Origin: Dehalococcoidales bacterium
GTDB lineage: Bacteria > Chloroflexota > Dehalococcoidia > Dehalococcoidales > UBA2162
Assembly (NCBI GenBank): GCA_020354275.1
Contig: CP070645.1
Location: 425,682-431,629 of the forward strand
Reading direction: 5' to 3'
DNA length: 5,948 nt
Every line of letters begins with the position of its first letter. Position 1 is the stretch's first letter. Shown one piece after another: positions 1 through 5,014 of the stretch. A program made the position numbers and the translations under genes. Under the pieces are notes generated by a model. It worked only from the letters and a program-made list of their open reading frames with translations. It was not told where the DNA came from and did not search any database.

Positions 1-354
1 AGGTGGTTCGGTATCGCCATAATGGCACTGAGCCTGCTAGCATTCCTGGTGAGATCGCTGAAATGGTGGTCAACCGTTTACGGCATAACCAATAAAAGAA
101 TCCTAGTCAAGACGGGTGTTGTTGGTAGATCATATATTGACTGCTCGCTGGGTAAGATTCACAACCTTCAGGTGAAGGTCCCGGTACACGGGCGTTTACT
201 CGGTTTCGGTTCAGTAAGTATTATCGTCTCAGCTTCAAGCAGTACCGAGATTCTATGGGAGAATGTCAGAGACCCGCTGAGGGTACAGCGGGAATTAAAC
301 GAGGCGGTCGAACGCTTCACGCAGGATGGATACGAAACACCAAAGGTAAAATAA
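1..354 (+). CDS. Bacterial PH-domain (bPH2/YdbT-like) membrane protein, 3' end only
   Basis: The reading frame is open from base 1, so the gene almost certainly starts upstream of the window; the ATG at 22 lies inside a hydrophobic stretch and is unlikely to be the start. 117 residues are visible. The first 20 or so (WFGIAIMALSLLAFLV) form a membrane helix. They are followed by the typical bPH2 pattern: YGITNKRILVKTGVVGRS, a polar LGKIHNLQV strand, GRLLGFGSVSIIV, and a closing amphipathic helix DPLRVQRELNEAVERF. This is the arrangement of PF03703 proteins, which carry a PH-like beta-sandwich behind one or two membrane helices at the cytoplasmic membrane. Their molecular role is mostly unknown. 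The downstream gene is convergent, so this gene ends its transcription unit here. Family assignment is fairly sure; function is not. Confidence 0.8.
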   Translation, partial: RWFGIAIMALSLLAFLVRSLKWWSTVYGITNKRILVKTGVVGRSYIDCSLGKIHNLQVKVPVHGRLLGFGSVSIIVSASSSTEILWENVRDPLRVQRELNEAVERFTQDGYETPKVK

Positions 355-363
355 GCTTTTCCC

Positions 364-403
364 GTATTGTTACTGGGTGAAATGGCAATACTGCTTCTTT
401 TAT
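364..403 (+). terminator. Possible rho-independent terminator after the PH-domain gene
   Basis: GTATTG (364-369) pairs with CAATAC (386-391), and the stem can grow to nine pairs through two G-U pairs and an A-U pair, leaving a 10-nt loop (373-382). A T-rich stretch (CTGCTTCTTTTA) follows the right arm. It lies 10 bp after the stop at 354, in the gap between convergent genes. The stem is AT-rich and the T tract is interrupted, so this is only a plausible terminator. Read on the minus strand it lacks a T run. Confidence 0.4.
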
Positions 404-436
404 GTCAAGATAATGTAAGGAAAACGCCAGCAGGAC

Positions 437-793
437 TCAGGCTTCTACAAATACCTTATCCCCATCCACCTTTACATCATATTTCTTGATAGAAACTGGT
501 TTCTTCAAAGCCCTGCCCACCGCTGATATCATTCCAGAACCACTCATCCAGCGCACGACGCTGCCATCCTTCAAATCAAATTGCGAACCGTGCCTGGGGC
601 AGGTGACAACCGTGCCTTCCAGTTTACCTTCTGACAGTTTTCCCCCGGCGTGGGTGCAGCGGTTATCGGTTGCATAATAGACCTCCCCGATCCTTGCCAG
701 CAGTATATGGCGGCCATCAACGATAACCTCTTTCATAGCTCCATTTTCGATTTCCCCAACCCTGCCTGCTTCTATAAAAGCATTCTTCATCAT
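437..793 (-). CDS. Rieske-type [2Fe-2S] ferredoxin
   Basis: This is a 118-residue stand-alone Rieske protein, the usual length for the small ferredoxin components of non-heme-iron oxygenases and for NirD-like proteins. The two cluster-binding motifs are intact: C46-T-H48 (CTHAGG) and C65-P-R-H68 (CPRHGSQFDL), so two Cys and two His can hold a [2Fe-2S] cluster. No signal peptide or membrane helix is visible, so it should be cytoplasmic and act as a soluble electron carrier. No oxygenase or reductase partner is encoded within the window, so the partner is unknown. Two ATGs are adjacent (793-791 and 790-788). GGAG at 800-797 is 3 nt from the first and 6 nt from the second, so the second may be the true start. 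The gene is convergent with the PH-domain gene and divergent from the YkgJ-type gene. Confidence 0.9.
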   Translation of the reverse strand: MMKNAFIEAGRVGEIENGAMKEVIVDGRHILLARIGEVYYATDNRCTHAGGKLSEGKLEGTVVTCPRHGSQFDLKDGSVVRWMSGSGMISAVGRALKKPVSIKKYDVKVDGDKVFVEA

Positions 794-826
794 TTACTCC
801 ATCCGGGAGACTGTACTGTTAAATTA

Positions 827-855
827 ATTCTATTCTGGCAATTCCAGATAAGCAA
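827..855 (-). promoter_or_regulatory. Candidate sigma-70 promoter for the Rieske gene
   Basis: Read on the minus strand: TTGCTT (855-850), 17-bp spacer, TAGAAT (832-827), with the expected start of transcription near 820 and a leader of about 27 nt before the gene. The -10 box matches consensus at five of six positions, the -35 box only at TTG. The spacer contains a small dyad, TCTGG-5 nt-CCAGA (834-848), which could be an operator. This is sequence pattern only. Confidence 0.4.
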
Positions 856-862
856 TAGCCTA

Positions 863-875
863 TTACATTATGTAA
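863..875. promoter_or_regulatory. 13-bp palindrome TTACATTATGTAA, possible regulator site
   Basis: A perfect dyad, TTACAT-T-ATGTAA, lies between the divergent Rieske and YkgJ-type genes, just upstream of the candidate -35 box of the Rieske promoter. Position and symmetry suit a dimeric DNA-binding regulator, but no regulator gene is in the window, and AT-rich palindromes of this size can arise by chance. Confidence 0.3.
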
Positions 876-946
876 ACATTACCCGGTTACTTGAGCATGG
901 CCTCAGTTATCATTATTGTGTAGACGGTTAAACAGGGGCTGTTTTA

Positions 947-955
947 TGTTATACT
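947..955 (+). promoter_or_regulatory. Candidate extended -10 promoter for the YkgJ-type gene
   Basis: TGT-TATACT (947-955) matches the extended -10 pattern TGnTATAAT at all but one position. There is no good -35 box at the usual distance, which an extended -10 can tolerate. Transcription would begin near 962, exactly where the GTTACCG repeats of the hairpin leader start, so the whole 963-1063 structure would be the 5' untranslated leader of the downstream gene. Confidence 0.45.
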
Positions 956-962
956 GTCTGGT

Positions 963-1063
963 GTTACCGGTTACCGGGGGGACTGCAGAGGAGGATAACC
1001 ACAGTCCCCCCGATGCTGGAAGTGGCATTACCGGACCTGGAGGGGCCAAAACAGTCCGGTAAC
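963..1063 (+). promoter_or_regulatory. Two-hairpin leader with competing inverted-repeat arms
   Basis: Hairpin 1 is a perfect 11-bp, GC-rich stem: CGGGGGGACTG (975-985) with CAGTCCCCCCG (1002-1012), loop 16 nt. Hairpin 2 is a perfect 9-bp stem: TTACCGGAC (1028-1036) with GTCCGGTAA (1054-1062), loop 17 nt. Both loops are purine-rich and resemble ribosome binding sites (GAGGAGG and GGAGGGG). Upstream, GTTACCG is duplicated in tandem (963-969, 970-976). Either copy, or the left arm of hairpin 2, can pair with CCGGTAA at 1056-1062. Indeed 970-985 pairs with CAGTCCGGTAAC (1052-1063) over 12 bp if four G are bulged. The folds exclude one another, as in a regulatory leader. A small mobile-element remnant with 12-bp inverted ends is the alternative; no target-site duplication or U tract is seen. 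Confidence 0.5.
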
Positions 1064-1067
1064 AGGA

Positions 1068-1679
1068 GTGGAGACAGTCAAGCAAACTCCACAACCACAG
1101 ATATTAGCACATTTGTTCTATTTTGTCAATATGCCCGATAGAATGCTCCAAATTTATATAGAAGCTTCAAATATAGTCAAGGTCGGTTTCAGCCTGGAAG
1201 AAGTGAGGCAATGGACTGATACCGATATCGATGACCTGCTTGACCTTTCTTTTGCCGAAGGACGGTATGTATTTACCGCGATAGAAGACATCCCAGAGAA
1301 CGTTAGTACTCTTCTGAATATGTTCACCTGTAACCGCTGCGCAAGGTGCTGCACAACCATTCATTATATCGAGCTATCCGATGAGGAAACACAGAGAATA
1401 GCCAAATACACGGGAGTTGACTTCGATTCTATTTGCCAGAGGACAGAGTTAATATCTGGGCACCGGATAGCAAAGGCGCCTTGCACCTTCTACCAGGAAG
1501 ATACAGGTTGCACCGTGCATCCCGTGAAACCAGATGTATGCTACCGCTGGCCGATAACTCAACCGGTCTATCGCGATAACACCAAATGGATTATGATAAA
1601 CCCCTGGTGTGATGCTGCCCTGGATTTGTGCCGGCTAGTTATGCAAGCCTGGGTGAGAGTAGCCCGGGCCACCAGATAA
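1068..1679 (+). CDS. YkgJ-family cysteine-cluster protein (putative Zn/Fe-binding)
   Basis: Up to 203 residues. The central block has the family signature: C88-N-R-C91-A-R-C94-C95, then C139, GC148TVH, and KPDVC158YRWP, matching the CxxCxxCC...C...GC.vH..rP..CR..P layout of the YkgJ family (PF03692). Members are predicted to chelate zinc or an iron-sulfur cluster; their reaction is unknown. Two further cysteines (C181, C188) follow. The 85 residues before the cluster are acidic and helical and have no recognised domain. The protein is cytoplasmic, with no signal peptide or membrane segment. Start: GTG at 1068 is the first start codon after the in-frame stop at 996-998, but its only purine run (AGGAG, 1064-1068) runs into the start codon itself. 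ATGs at 1131 (residue 22) and 1143 (residue 26) are real alternatives. The hairpin leader ends 4 bp before the GTG. Confidence 0.8.
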   Translation: METVKQTPQPQILAHLFYFVNMPDRMLQIYIEASNIVKVGFSLEEVRQWTDTDIDDLLDLSFAEGRYVFTAIEDIPENVSTLLNMFTCNRCARCCTTIHYIELSDEETQRIAKYTGVDFDSICQRTELISGHRIAKAPCTFYQEDTGCTVHPVKPDVCYRWPITQPVYRDNTKWIMINPWCDAALDLCRLVMQAWVRVARATR

Positions 1680-1747
1680 CCTGCACCGGACGTGTGTAGT
1701 GGTAATAGTTGGTCAACAACAAGCACCCAGCCAGTCCGAACAGACTA

Positions 1748-1776
1748 TTGACAAAAACCGGGCAGCACATTAAACT
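1748..1776 (+). promoter_or_regulatory. Sigma-70-type promoter giving a leaderless or near-leaderless mRNA
   Basis: A consensus -35 TTGACA (1748-1753), 17-bp spacer and TAAACT (1771-1776, four of six matches) end 9 bp before the ATG at 1786. Transcription normally begins 5-9 bp after the -10 box, so the transcript would begin at or within a few bases of the start codon. This fits the absence of any Shine-Dalgarno sequence before that gene. Confidence 0.6.
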
Positions 1777-1785
1777 CAAGCTCCA

Positions 1786-2202
1786 ATGTGCGTTAGAAAC
1801 TTATTCATAGTTACACTGCTTGTGGCAATATCATTTGCCGGCGGATCCTGCCATAGTGCGGGTGTTGCCGTCCTGGGGGAGGAATCCGCCCTGAAAATTG
1901 GTGACAGTATTATCATAGAAGGCGAGGAGCTGCAGATAAAGTTTCTGGAGGTAACCGGTGACAGCCGGTGCCCGAAAGGTGTAACCTGCATATGGGCCGG
2001 TGAGGTGAGTTGTATGGTGGAAATAAAGTACCAGGAATCAATAAACCGGCTAACACTTACCCAACCCGGCTCAACTGACTGGCCTCCCGAGAGGTCCTTC
2101 CGGGAATATAAGCTGGCATACCATGTGGAACCCTACCCGGTAGCAGGCGCTGAGATATCCGAGGACGAATACCGGTTACATTTGACGGTAGTCAAACGCT
2201 AG
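1786..2202 (+). CDS. Small exported protein, possible lipoprotein, DSRCP/CxWxG motif
   Basis: 138 residues. The N-terminus MCVRNLFIVTLLVAISFAGG is a signal sequence (Arg4, then a hydrophobic core). The following SC (C22) could be a lipidation site, but G-G-S-C is a poor lipobox, so simple secretion is possible. The mature part holds D59-SRCPKGVTC68-IWAG, a motif shared by a group of small uncharacterised bacterial lipoproteins in which the two cysteines probably form a disulfide; C76 is extra. The remainder alternates beta-type strands (LQIKFLEV, CMVEIKY, YRLHLTVV), which suggests a small beta-sandwich outside the membrane. I do not recognise a function. There is no ribosome binding site; the gene is preceded by a TTGACA promoter at leaderless distance. 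It stands alone, with 106 bp before it and 158 bp after. Confidence 0.75.
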   Translation: MCVRNLFIVTLLVAISFAGGSCHSAGVAVLGEESALKIGDSIIIEGEELQIKFLEVTGDSRCPKGVTCIWAGEVSCMVEIKYQESINRLTLTQPGSTDWPPERSFREYKLAYHVEPYPVAGAEISEDEYRLHLTVVKR

Positions 2203-2360
2203 GAACCCTTTAGATACCCTGTGCTAAACTGCCCCATCTCTACACACCACCTGTTTATCTGTTCTCGGGGAATTATTTATTGCTTTGACGCGGCCGGGGA
2301 TTCAACGGGCGATATTACTATCTTTTACCTGTTATTACCGTTATTATTAAAAGTAGGAAA

Positions 2361-2753
2361 ATGTTTAGAAAATTACTGATAATAACCCTTATCGGGGCCA
2401 GTATGTTTGTCTGGGGTTGCTCCGCCGGAACGGCAGAGAATGGAATACTCCACGGCAAGGTCGCCATCGGCCCGATCTCACCGGTGGAACAACCCGGTGT
2501 TGATAATGAAATCCCCTGTGAAGTCTACCAGGCACGCAAGATAATGGTCTATGACAGGAAGCACCAGAACCTGGTCAAACAGGTGGATATAGACTGCGAC
2601 GGTCGTTACCGGACCGAGTTGAAACCCGGCATCTATGTGGTTGACATCAACCGTATCGGTATCGATAACAGCCCGGAAGTGCCTGCCGAGATAAGAATCG
2701 AATCAGGCCTGACCACCCGGCTGGATATTGATATTGATACCGGCATACGCTGA
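2361..2753 (+). CDS. Small lipoprotein with carboxypeptidase-regulatory/prealbumin-like beta domain
   Basis: 130 residues. MFRKLLIITLIGASMFVWGC is a lipoprotein signal peptide with the lipidated cysteine at residue 20. The mature part begins with GILHGKVAIGPISPVEQPG, typical of the first strand and loop of carboxypeptidase-regulatory-like (transthyretin-fold) domains. Also typical are the ARKIMVYD strand, the DGRYRTELKPGIYVVDI turn-strand, and a last strand ending LDIDIDTGIR. Such domains are small Ig-like beta-sandwiches on the cell surface; no ligand can be inferred. The stop codon follows IDTGIR directly, so the C-terminal edge strand is complete. A weak TAGGA lies 2 bp before the ATG. No good promoter is seen in the 158-bp gap upstream, which holds only AT-rich sequence. 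C53 and C74 in the mature chain could form a disulfide. Confidence 0.75.
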   Translation: MFRKLLIITLIGASMFVWGCSAGTAENGILHGKVAIGPISPVEQPGVDNEIPCEVYQARKIMVYDRKHQNLVKQVDIDCDGRYRTELKPGIYVVDINRIGIDNSPEVPAEIRIESGLTTRLDIDIDTGIR

Positions 2754-2793
2754 CGCATGGTGCGTTTGACCGGTAAAAAGGAATTACTCCTTT
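2753..2793. other. Two small hairpins between the lipoprotein and phosphoesterase genes
   Basis: ACGCA-TGG-TGCGT (2753-2765) starts on the last base of the lipoprotein stop codon. AAAGGA-ATTAC-TCCTTT (2777-2793) follows and overlaps the first bases of the next gene's -35 box (2792-2797). Neither has a clear T run, so they are weak terminator candidates at best. The second could be an operator over the -35 box. Confidence 0.3.
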
Positions 2794-2820
2794 GACACTG
2801 GATCTCAGGCCGGCTATAAT
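2792..2820 (+). promoter_or_regulatory. Perfect-consensus sigma-70 promoter, leaderless spacing
   Basis: TTGACA (2792-2797), exactly 17 bp of spacer, and TATAAT (2815-2820): both hexamers match the vegetative consensus at every position. The ATG of the phosphoesterase gene is at 2829, only 8 bp beyond the -10 box, so transcription should begin at or a base or two before the start codon. The frame is closed upstream by TAA at 2817-2819 inside the -10 box, so no earlier start is possible. Confidence 0.8.
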
Positions 2821-2828
2821 GTGCCAGA

Positions 2829-3347
2829 ATGCGCATCGGACTGCTGGCAGACACACACATTCCACAGGTAAGGAAAGCACTCCCTCAAGAAGTAATAGAG
2901 GTATTCCGTGGTGTTGACTTAATCCTGCACGCCGGTGACATCTATGCCACTTCGGTACTGGATGAACTGGAGCATATTGCCCCGGTACTGGCCGCCAGGG
3001 GCGACGATGACCAGGGAAACACGTTGCAGGACAGCCGTGTCAGGGAGAAACACATCATCGAGGTTGAAGAGCAGACATTATGGCTTATCCACAGCCGACC
3101 GGACTATGGCTTGCATCCGTACGGACAGCCACTATGGTGGCAGAGCCTGCTCTCTCCGGTACAGAACAACAAACCTGATATCGTTGTTTTCGGTCACGAG
3201 CACCGCACGGTGGTAGAACATGTTGACGGCATACTCTTTATCAACCCGGGCAGCCCCACATTTCCCGGCTACCGCCGTGAACTGGGCACCATCAGCATCC
3301 TCGATATCAAGCCGGGTAAAGCAGACATAGATATTCAGCAGCTATAA
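2829..3347 (+). CDS. YfcE/MJ0936-family metallophosphoesterase
   Basis: 172 residues, the full length of small calcineurin-like phosphodiesterases. Metal-site motifs run in order: D8-T-H10 (LLADTHIP), H34-A-G-D37, G58-DDD61 where the family normally has GNxD, H88, and GH123EH125, followed by the family's INPGS (138-142). These enzymes hydrolyse phosphodiester bonds in the cytoplasm with two Mn or similar ions; the natural substrate is unknown. The Asn-to-Asp change at residue 59 touches a metal-bridging position and may alter metal preference or rate. A segment with several tryptophans (PLWWQSLLSP, 101-110) lies near the active-site edge. There is no Shine-Dalgarno sequence; the start is fixed by an in-frame stop in the promoter's -10 box, so the mRNA is probably leaderless. 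The gene is a single transcription unit with its own promoter. Confidence 0.9.
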   Translation: MRIGLLADTHIPQVRKALPQEVIEVFRGVDLILHAGDIYATSVLDELEHIAPVLAARGDDDQGNTLQDSRVREKHIIEVEEQTLWLIHSRPDYGLHPYGQPLWWQSLLSPVQNNKPDIVVFGHEHRTVVEHVDGILFINPGSPTFPGYRRELGTISILDIKPGKADIDIQQL

Positions 3348-3381
3348 TAACGGACGCACTGGATACACTGACTCTACCAAC

Positions 3382-3410
3382 TTGACAACAGTCAATTTAC
3401 CATTTAAATT
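3382..3410 (+). promoter_or_regulatory. Sigma-70-type promoter of the mechanosensitive channel operon
   Basis: TTGACA (3382-3387), 17-bp spacer, TAAATT (3405-3410, four of six matches). Transcription would begin near 3417, giving a leader of about 33 nt with GGGGAA (3437-3442) seven bases before the ATG. The -35 box is the left arm of a dyad, TTGAC-AACA-GTCAA (3382-3395), that could be a regulator site. Confidence 0.55.
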
Positions 3411-3449
3411 GTTTCACACCCGGACTTTCCCGAACTGGGGAACGAAGCA

Positions 3450-4409
3450 ATGAAAAGACGGTTGCTGATATCCGGTATTCTCATAATTGTTTCCGCCTTA
3501 CTGTGGTTTTTCAGTACAAACTACCCTAACGTATATCTACAGAGAGCCTATTATACCGCCATTGCCCTCGCCATCAGCTATGTACTGTTTAAATTTTTAT
3601 TTGAAGAACTGGTATTACAGAGGATAGCTGAACCAAAAACGAGGTACTCTTTTCGGAAAGTAGTTTCTATTATCTATCTCCTCACTTTCGTGGCTATAGC
3701 CATCGCTATCTGGGTTGAGCACACTCAAGCCCTGCTGGTCTCGTATGGCGTACTCGCTGCCGGCGCTGCCTTTGCCCTCCAGGATATACTCAAAAATGCT
3801 GCCGGCGGGATTTCAATATTCTTGACCGGCATTTACCAGGTCGGCGATAGAATCGAGATTGTCGCTAAAACTGGTGACGTTATTGACATCGGGATTTTAT
3901 ACACGACCCTCCTGGAAACAAATGAATGGGTGCAGGGTGACCAGTCAACAGGCAGGCTCACCACGATACCAAACGGCCAGATACTTTCCAGCATGGTGAA
4001 CAACTACACCAAAGACCATCCCTACATCTGGGACGAGTTAAGCATACCGGTAACCTATGACAGTAACTGGAAAGAAGCCATTACCATGATTGAAGCTATC
4101 GTTGCCAATGAAACAAAGGAGGTAATAAATAGCGCCGAGAAATCGGTATCAAAGCTCGAAGACAAATACTATTTGCCGCCAAAGGCGATAGAACCCTCCA
4201 TCTTTCTTACTCTTACCGATAACTGGATAAACATAAGCGTCCGTTATGTCACCGAAGTCAGGCAGAGGAGACTGATACGTAACAATCTGAACGAGAAACT
4301 TTTGACCGGACTGGGAGAATCTGAAAGCATTAAAATAGCATCTGAATCACTGGACATCAGTGTCAGAGAATTCCCCGAAAACTATAACGAAGAAAACAAC
4401 GAACATTAG
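3450..4409 (+). CDS. MscS-family small-conductance mechanosensitive channel
   Basis: 319 residues, close to E. coli MscS. Four hydrophobic segments (about 5-21, 33-51, 71-90 and 96-127) are followed by a soluble domain. The last segment is the Gly/Ala-rich pore helix, YGVLAAGAAFALQDILKNAA, running into GGISIFLTG. Next comes the hallmark of the MscS beta domain: YQVGDRIEI with KTGDVIDIGILYTTL, then TTIPNGQILSSMVNNYT. The C-terminal alpha/beta part (about 195-310) contains an extra stretch, KEVINSAEKSVSKLEDKYYL, and the tail NYNEENNEH is acidic. The channel sits in the cytoplasmic membrane as a heptamer and opens on membrane tension to release small solutes during hypo-osmotic shock. The ATG at 3450 has GGGGAA at good spacing. 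It is first in an operon with mscL, whose start lies 10 bp after this stop. Confidence 0.92.
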   Translation: MKRRLLISGILIIVSALLWFFSTNYPNVYLQRAYYTAIALAISYVLFKFLFEELVLQRIAEPKTRYSFRKVVSIIYLLTFVAIAIAIWVEHTQALLVSYGVLAAGAAFALQDILKNAAGGISIFLTGIYQVGDRIEIVAKTGDVIDIGILYTTLLETNEWVQGDQSTGRLTTIPNGQILSSMVNNYTKDHPYIWDELSIPVTYDSNWKEAITMIEAIVANETKEVINSAEKSVSKLEDKYYLPPKAIEPSIFLTLTDNWINISVRYVTEVRQRRLIRNNLNEKLLTGLGESESIKIASESLDISVREFPENYNEENNEH

Positions 4410-4412
4410 GAG
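4408..4412 (+). promoter_or_regulatory. Ribosome binding site deciding the mscL start
   Basis: AGGAG overlaps the last two bases of the mscS-family stop codon (TAG, 4407-4409) and lies 7 bp before the ATG at 4420. It argues against the in-frame ATG at 4360, which would add 20 polar residues encoded inside the upstream gene. The overlap of stop codon and ribosome binding site suggests translational coupling of the two channels. Confidence 0.75.
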
Positions 4413-4419
4413 CTCAAAA

Positions 4420-4887
4420 ATGGGTAAGGAATTCAGAGAATTCATAATGAGAGGCAATGTTGTTGATATGGCGGTGGGCATTATAATAGGTGCCGCCTTT
4501 GGGGTGATTGTCACCTCACTGGTATCCGATATTATTATGCCACCTATAGGACTGGCACTGGGGAATGTTGATTTCGCCAACCTGTTTACAATCCTTAAAC
4601 AAGGTATTCCCGCCGGGCCCTATGCTTCACTGGCCGATGCCAATGCGGCCGGTGCCGTTACCATAAACTACGGCATTTTCATTATGGCCATTATAACCTT
4701 TCTTATTATCGCCATAGTCATCTTCTTTATGATACGCTACGTCAACCGGCTGAGGCGCCGGCTGGAGGCCCCTGAAGTGGAAGCTCCACCACCCGAACCC
4801 ACTACCAAGGACTGTCCTTACTGCTTTTCGGCCATAAATATCAACGCCACACGTTGCCCTAACTGTACCTCGCAGCTTCAGCCATAG
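4420..4887 (+). CDS. mscL: Large-conductance mechanosensitive channel MscL with C-terminal zinc ribbon
   Basis: 155 residues from this start, where the protein begins MGKEFREFIMRGNVVDMAVG, the standard MscL N-terminus: amphipathic helix, then pore-lining TM1. TM1 spans about 15-43 (IIIGAAFGVIVTSLVSDIIM). The external loop includes DFANLFTIL and a Gly/Ala-rich stretch. TM2 spans about 84-106 (YGIFIMAIITFLIIAIVIFF), followed by the basic cluster RYVNRLRRRLE. After a Pro/Glu linker comes an added zinc ribbon: C132-P-Y-C135 and C146-P-N-C149. MscL forms a pentameric pore in the cytoplasmic membrane that opens near lytic tension as a last-resort solute valve. The ribbon would sit in the cytoplasm in place of the usual short C-terminal helix bundle; its role is unknown. 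Cotranscribed with the upstream mscS-family gene. Confidence 0.95.
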   Translation: MGKEFREFIMRGNVVDMAVGIIIGAAFGVIVTSLVSDIIMPPIGLALGNVDFANLFTILKQGIPAGPYASLADANAAGAVTINYGIFIMAIITFLIIAIVIFFMIRYVNRLRRRLEAPEVEAPPPEPTTKDCPYCFSAININATRCPNCTSQLQP

Positions 4888-4922
4888 TACCGTTATCTTC
4901 GGATCTTTACCGGTTGGTATAT

Positions 4923-4944
4923 AAACACCATCACCGGGTGTTTT
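4923..4944 (+). terminator. Possible weak terminator after mscL
   Basis: AAACACC (4923-4929) pairs with GGTGTTT (4937-4943) over 7 bp with a 7-nt loop, ending in TTTT (4941-4944), 35 bp after the mscL stop. The stem is short and the T run mostly lies within the right arm, so termination would be weak. A second dyad further on, CCAGCAC (4972-4978) with GTGCTGG (5006-5012), has a 27-nt loop and no T run. Confidence 0.4.
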
Positions 4945-5014
4945 AATGATGCCTTTTCCGGCACCATTACTCCAGCACCAGCAAAACGGTTTCCAATCTG
5001 GTCCCGTGCTGGTC

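Noticed and set aside
963..1063. Hairpin pair as rho-independent terminators
   Set aside because: Neither stem is followed by a T run, and the right arms lead into ACAGG or GATGC rather than U-rich sequence.
2203..2360. TTGACG near 2285 and an AT-rich TATTAA near 2345 as a promoter for the lipoprotein gene
   Set aside because: No pair of hexamers has acceptable spacing; nothing else in this gap forms a clear gene, repeat or hairpin.
3348..3381. Search for a terminator after the phosphoesterase gene
   Set aside because: No stem followed by a T run is visible; read-through into the channel operon cannot be excluded.
4360..4419. In-frame ATG at 4360 giving an MscL with 20 extra N-terminal residues
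   Set aside because: It lies inside the mscS-family gene, the added residues are polar and unlike MscL, and a good AGGAG precedes the ATG at 4420 where the family N-terminus begins.
4364..4443. 11-nt direct repeat TCAGAGAATTC at the mscS/mscL junction
   Set aside because: Both copies encode Arg-Glu-Phe in their own genes; chance codon coincidence is enough to explain it.
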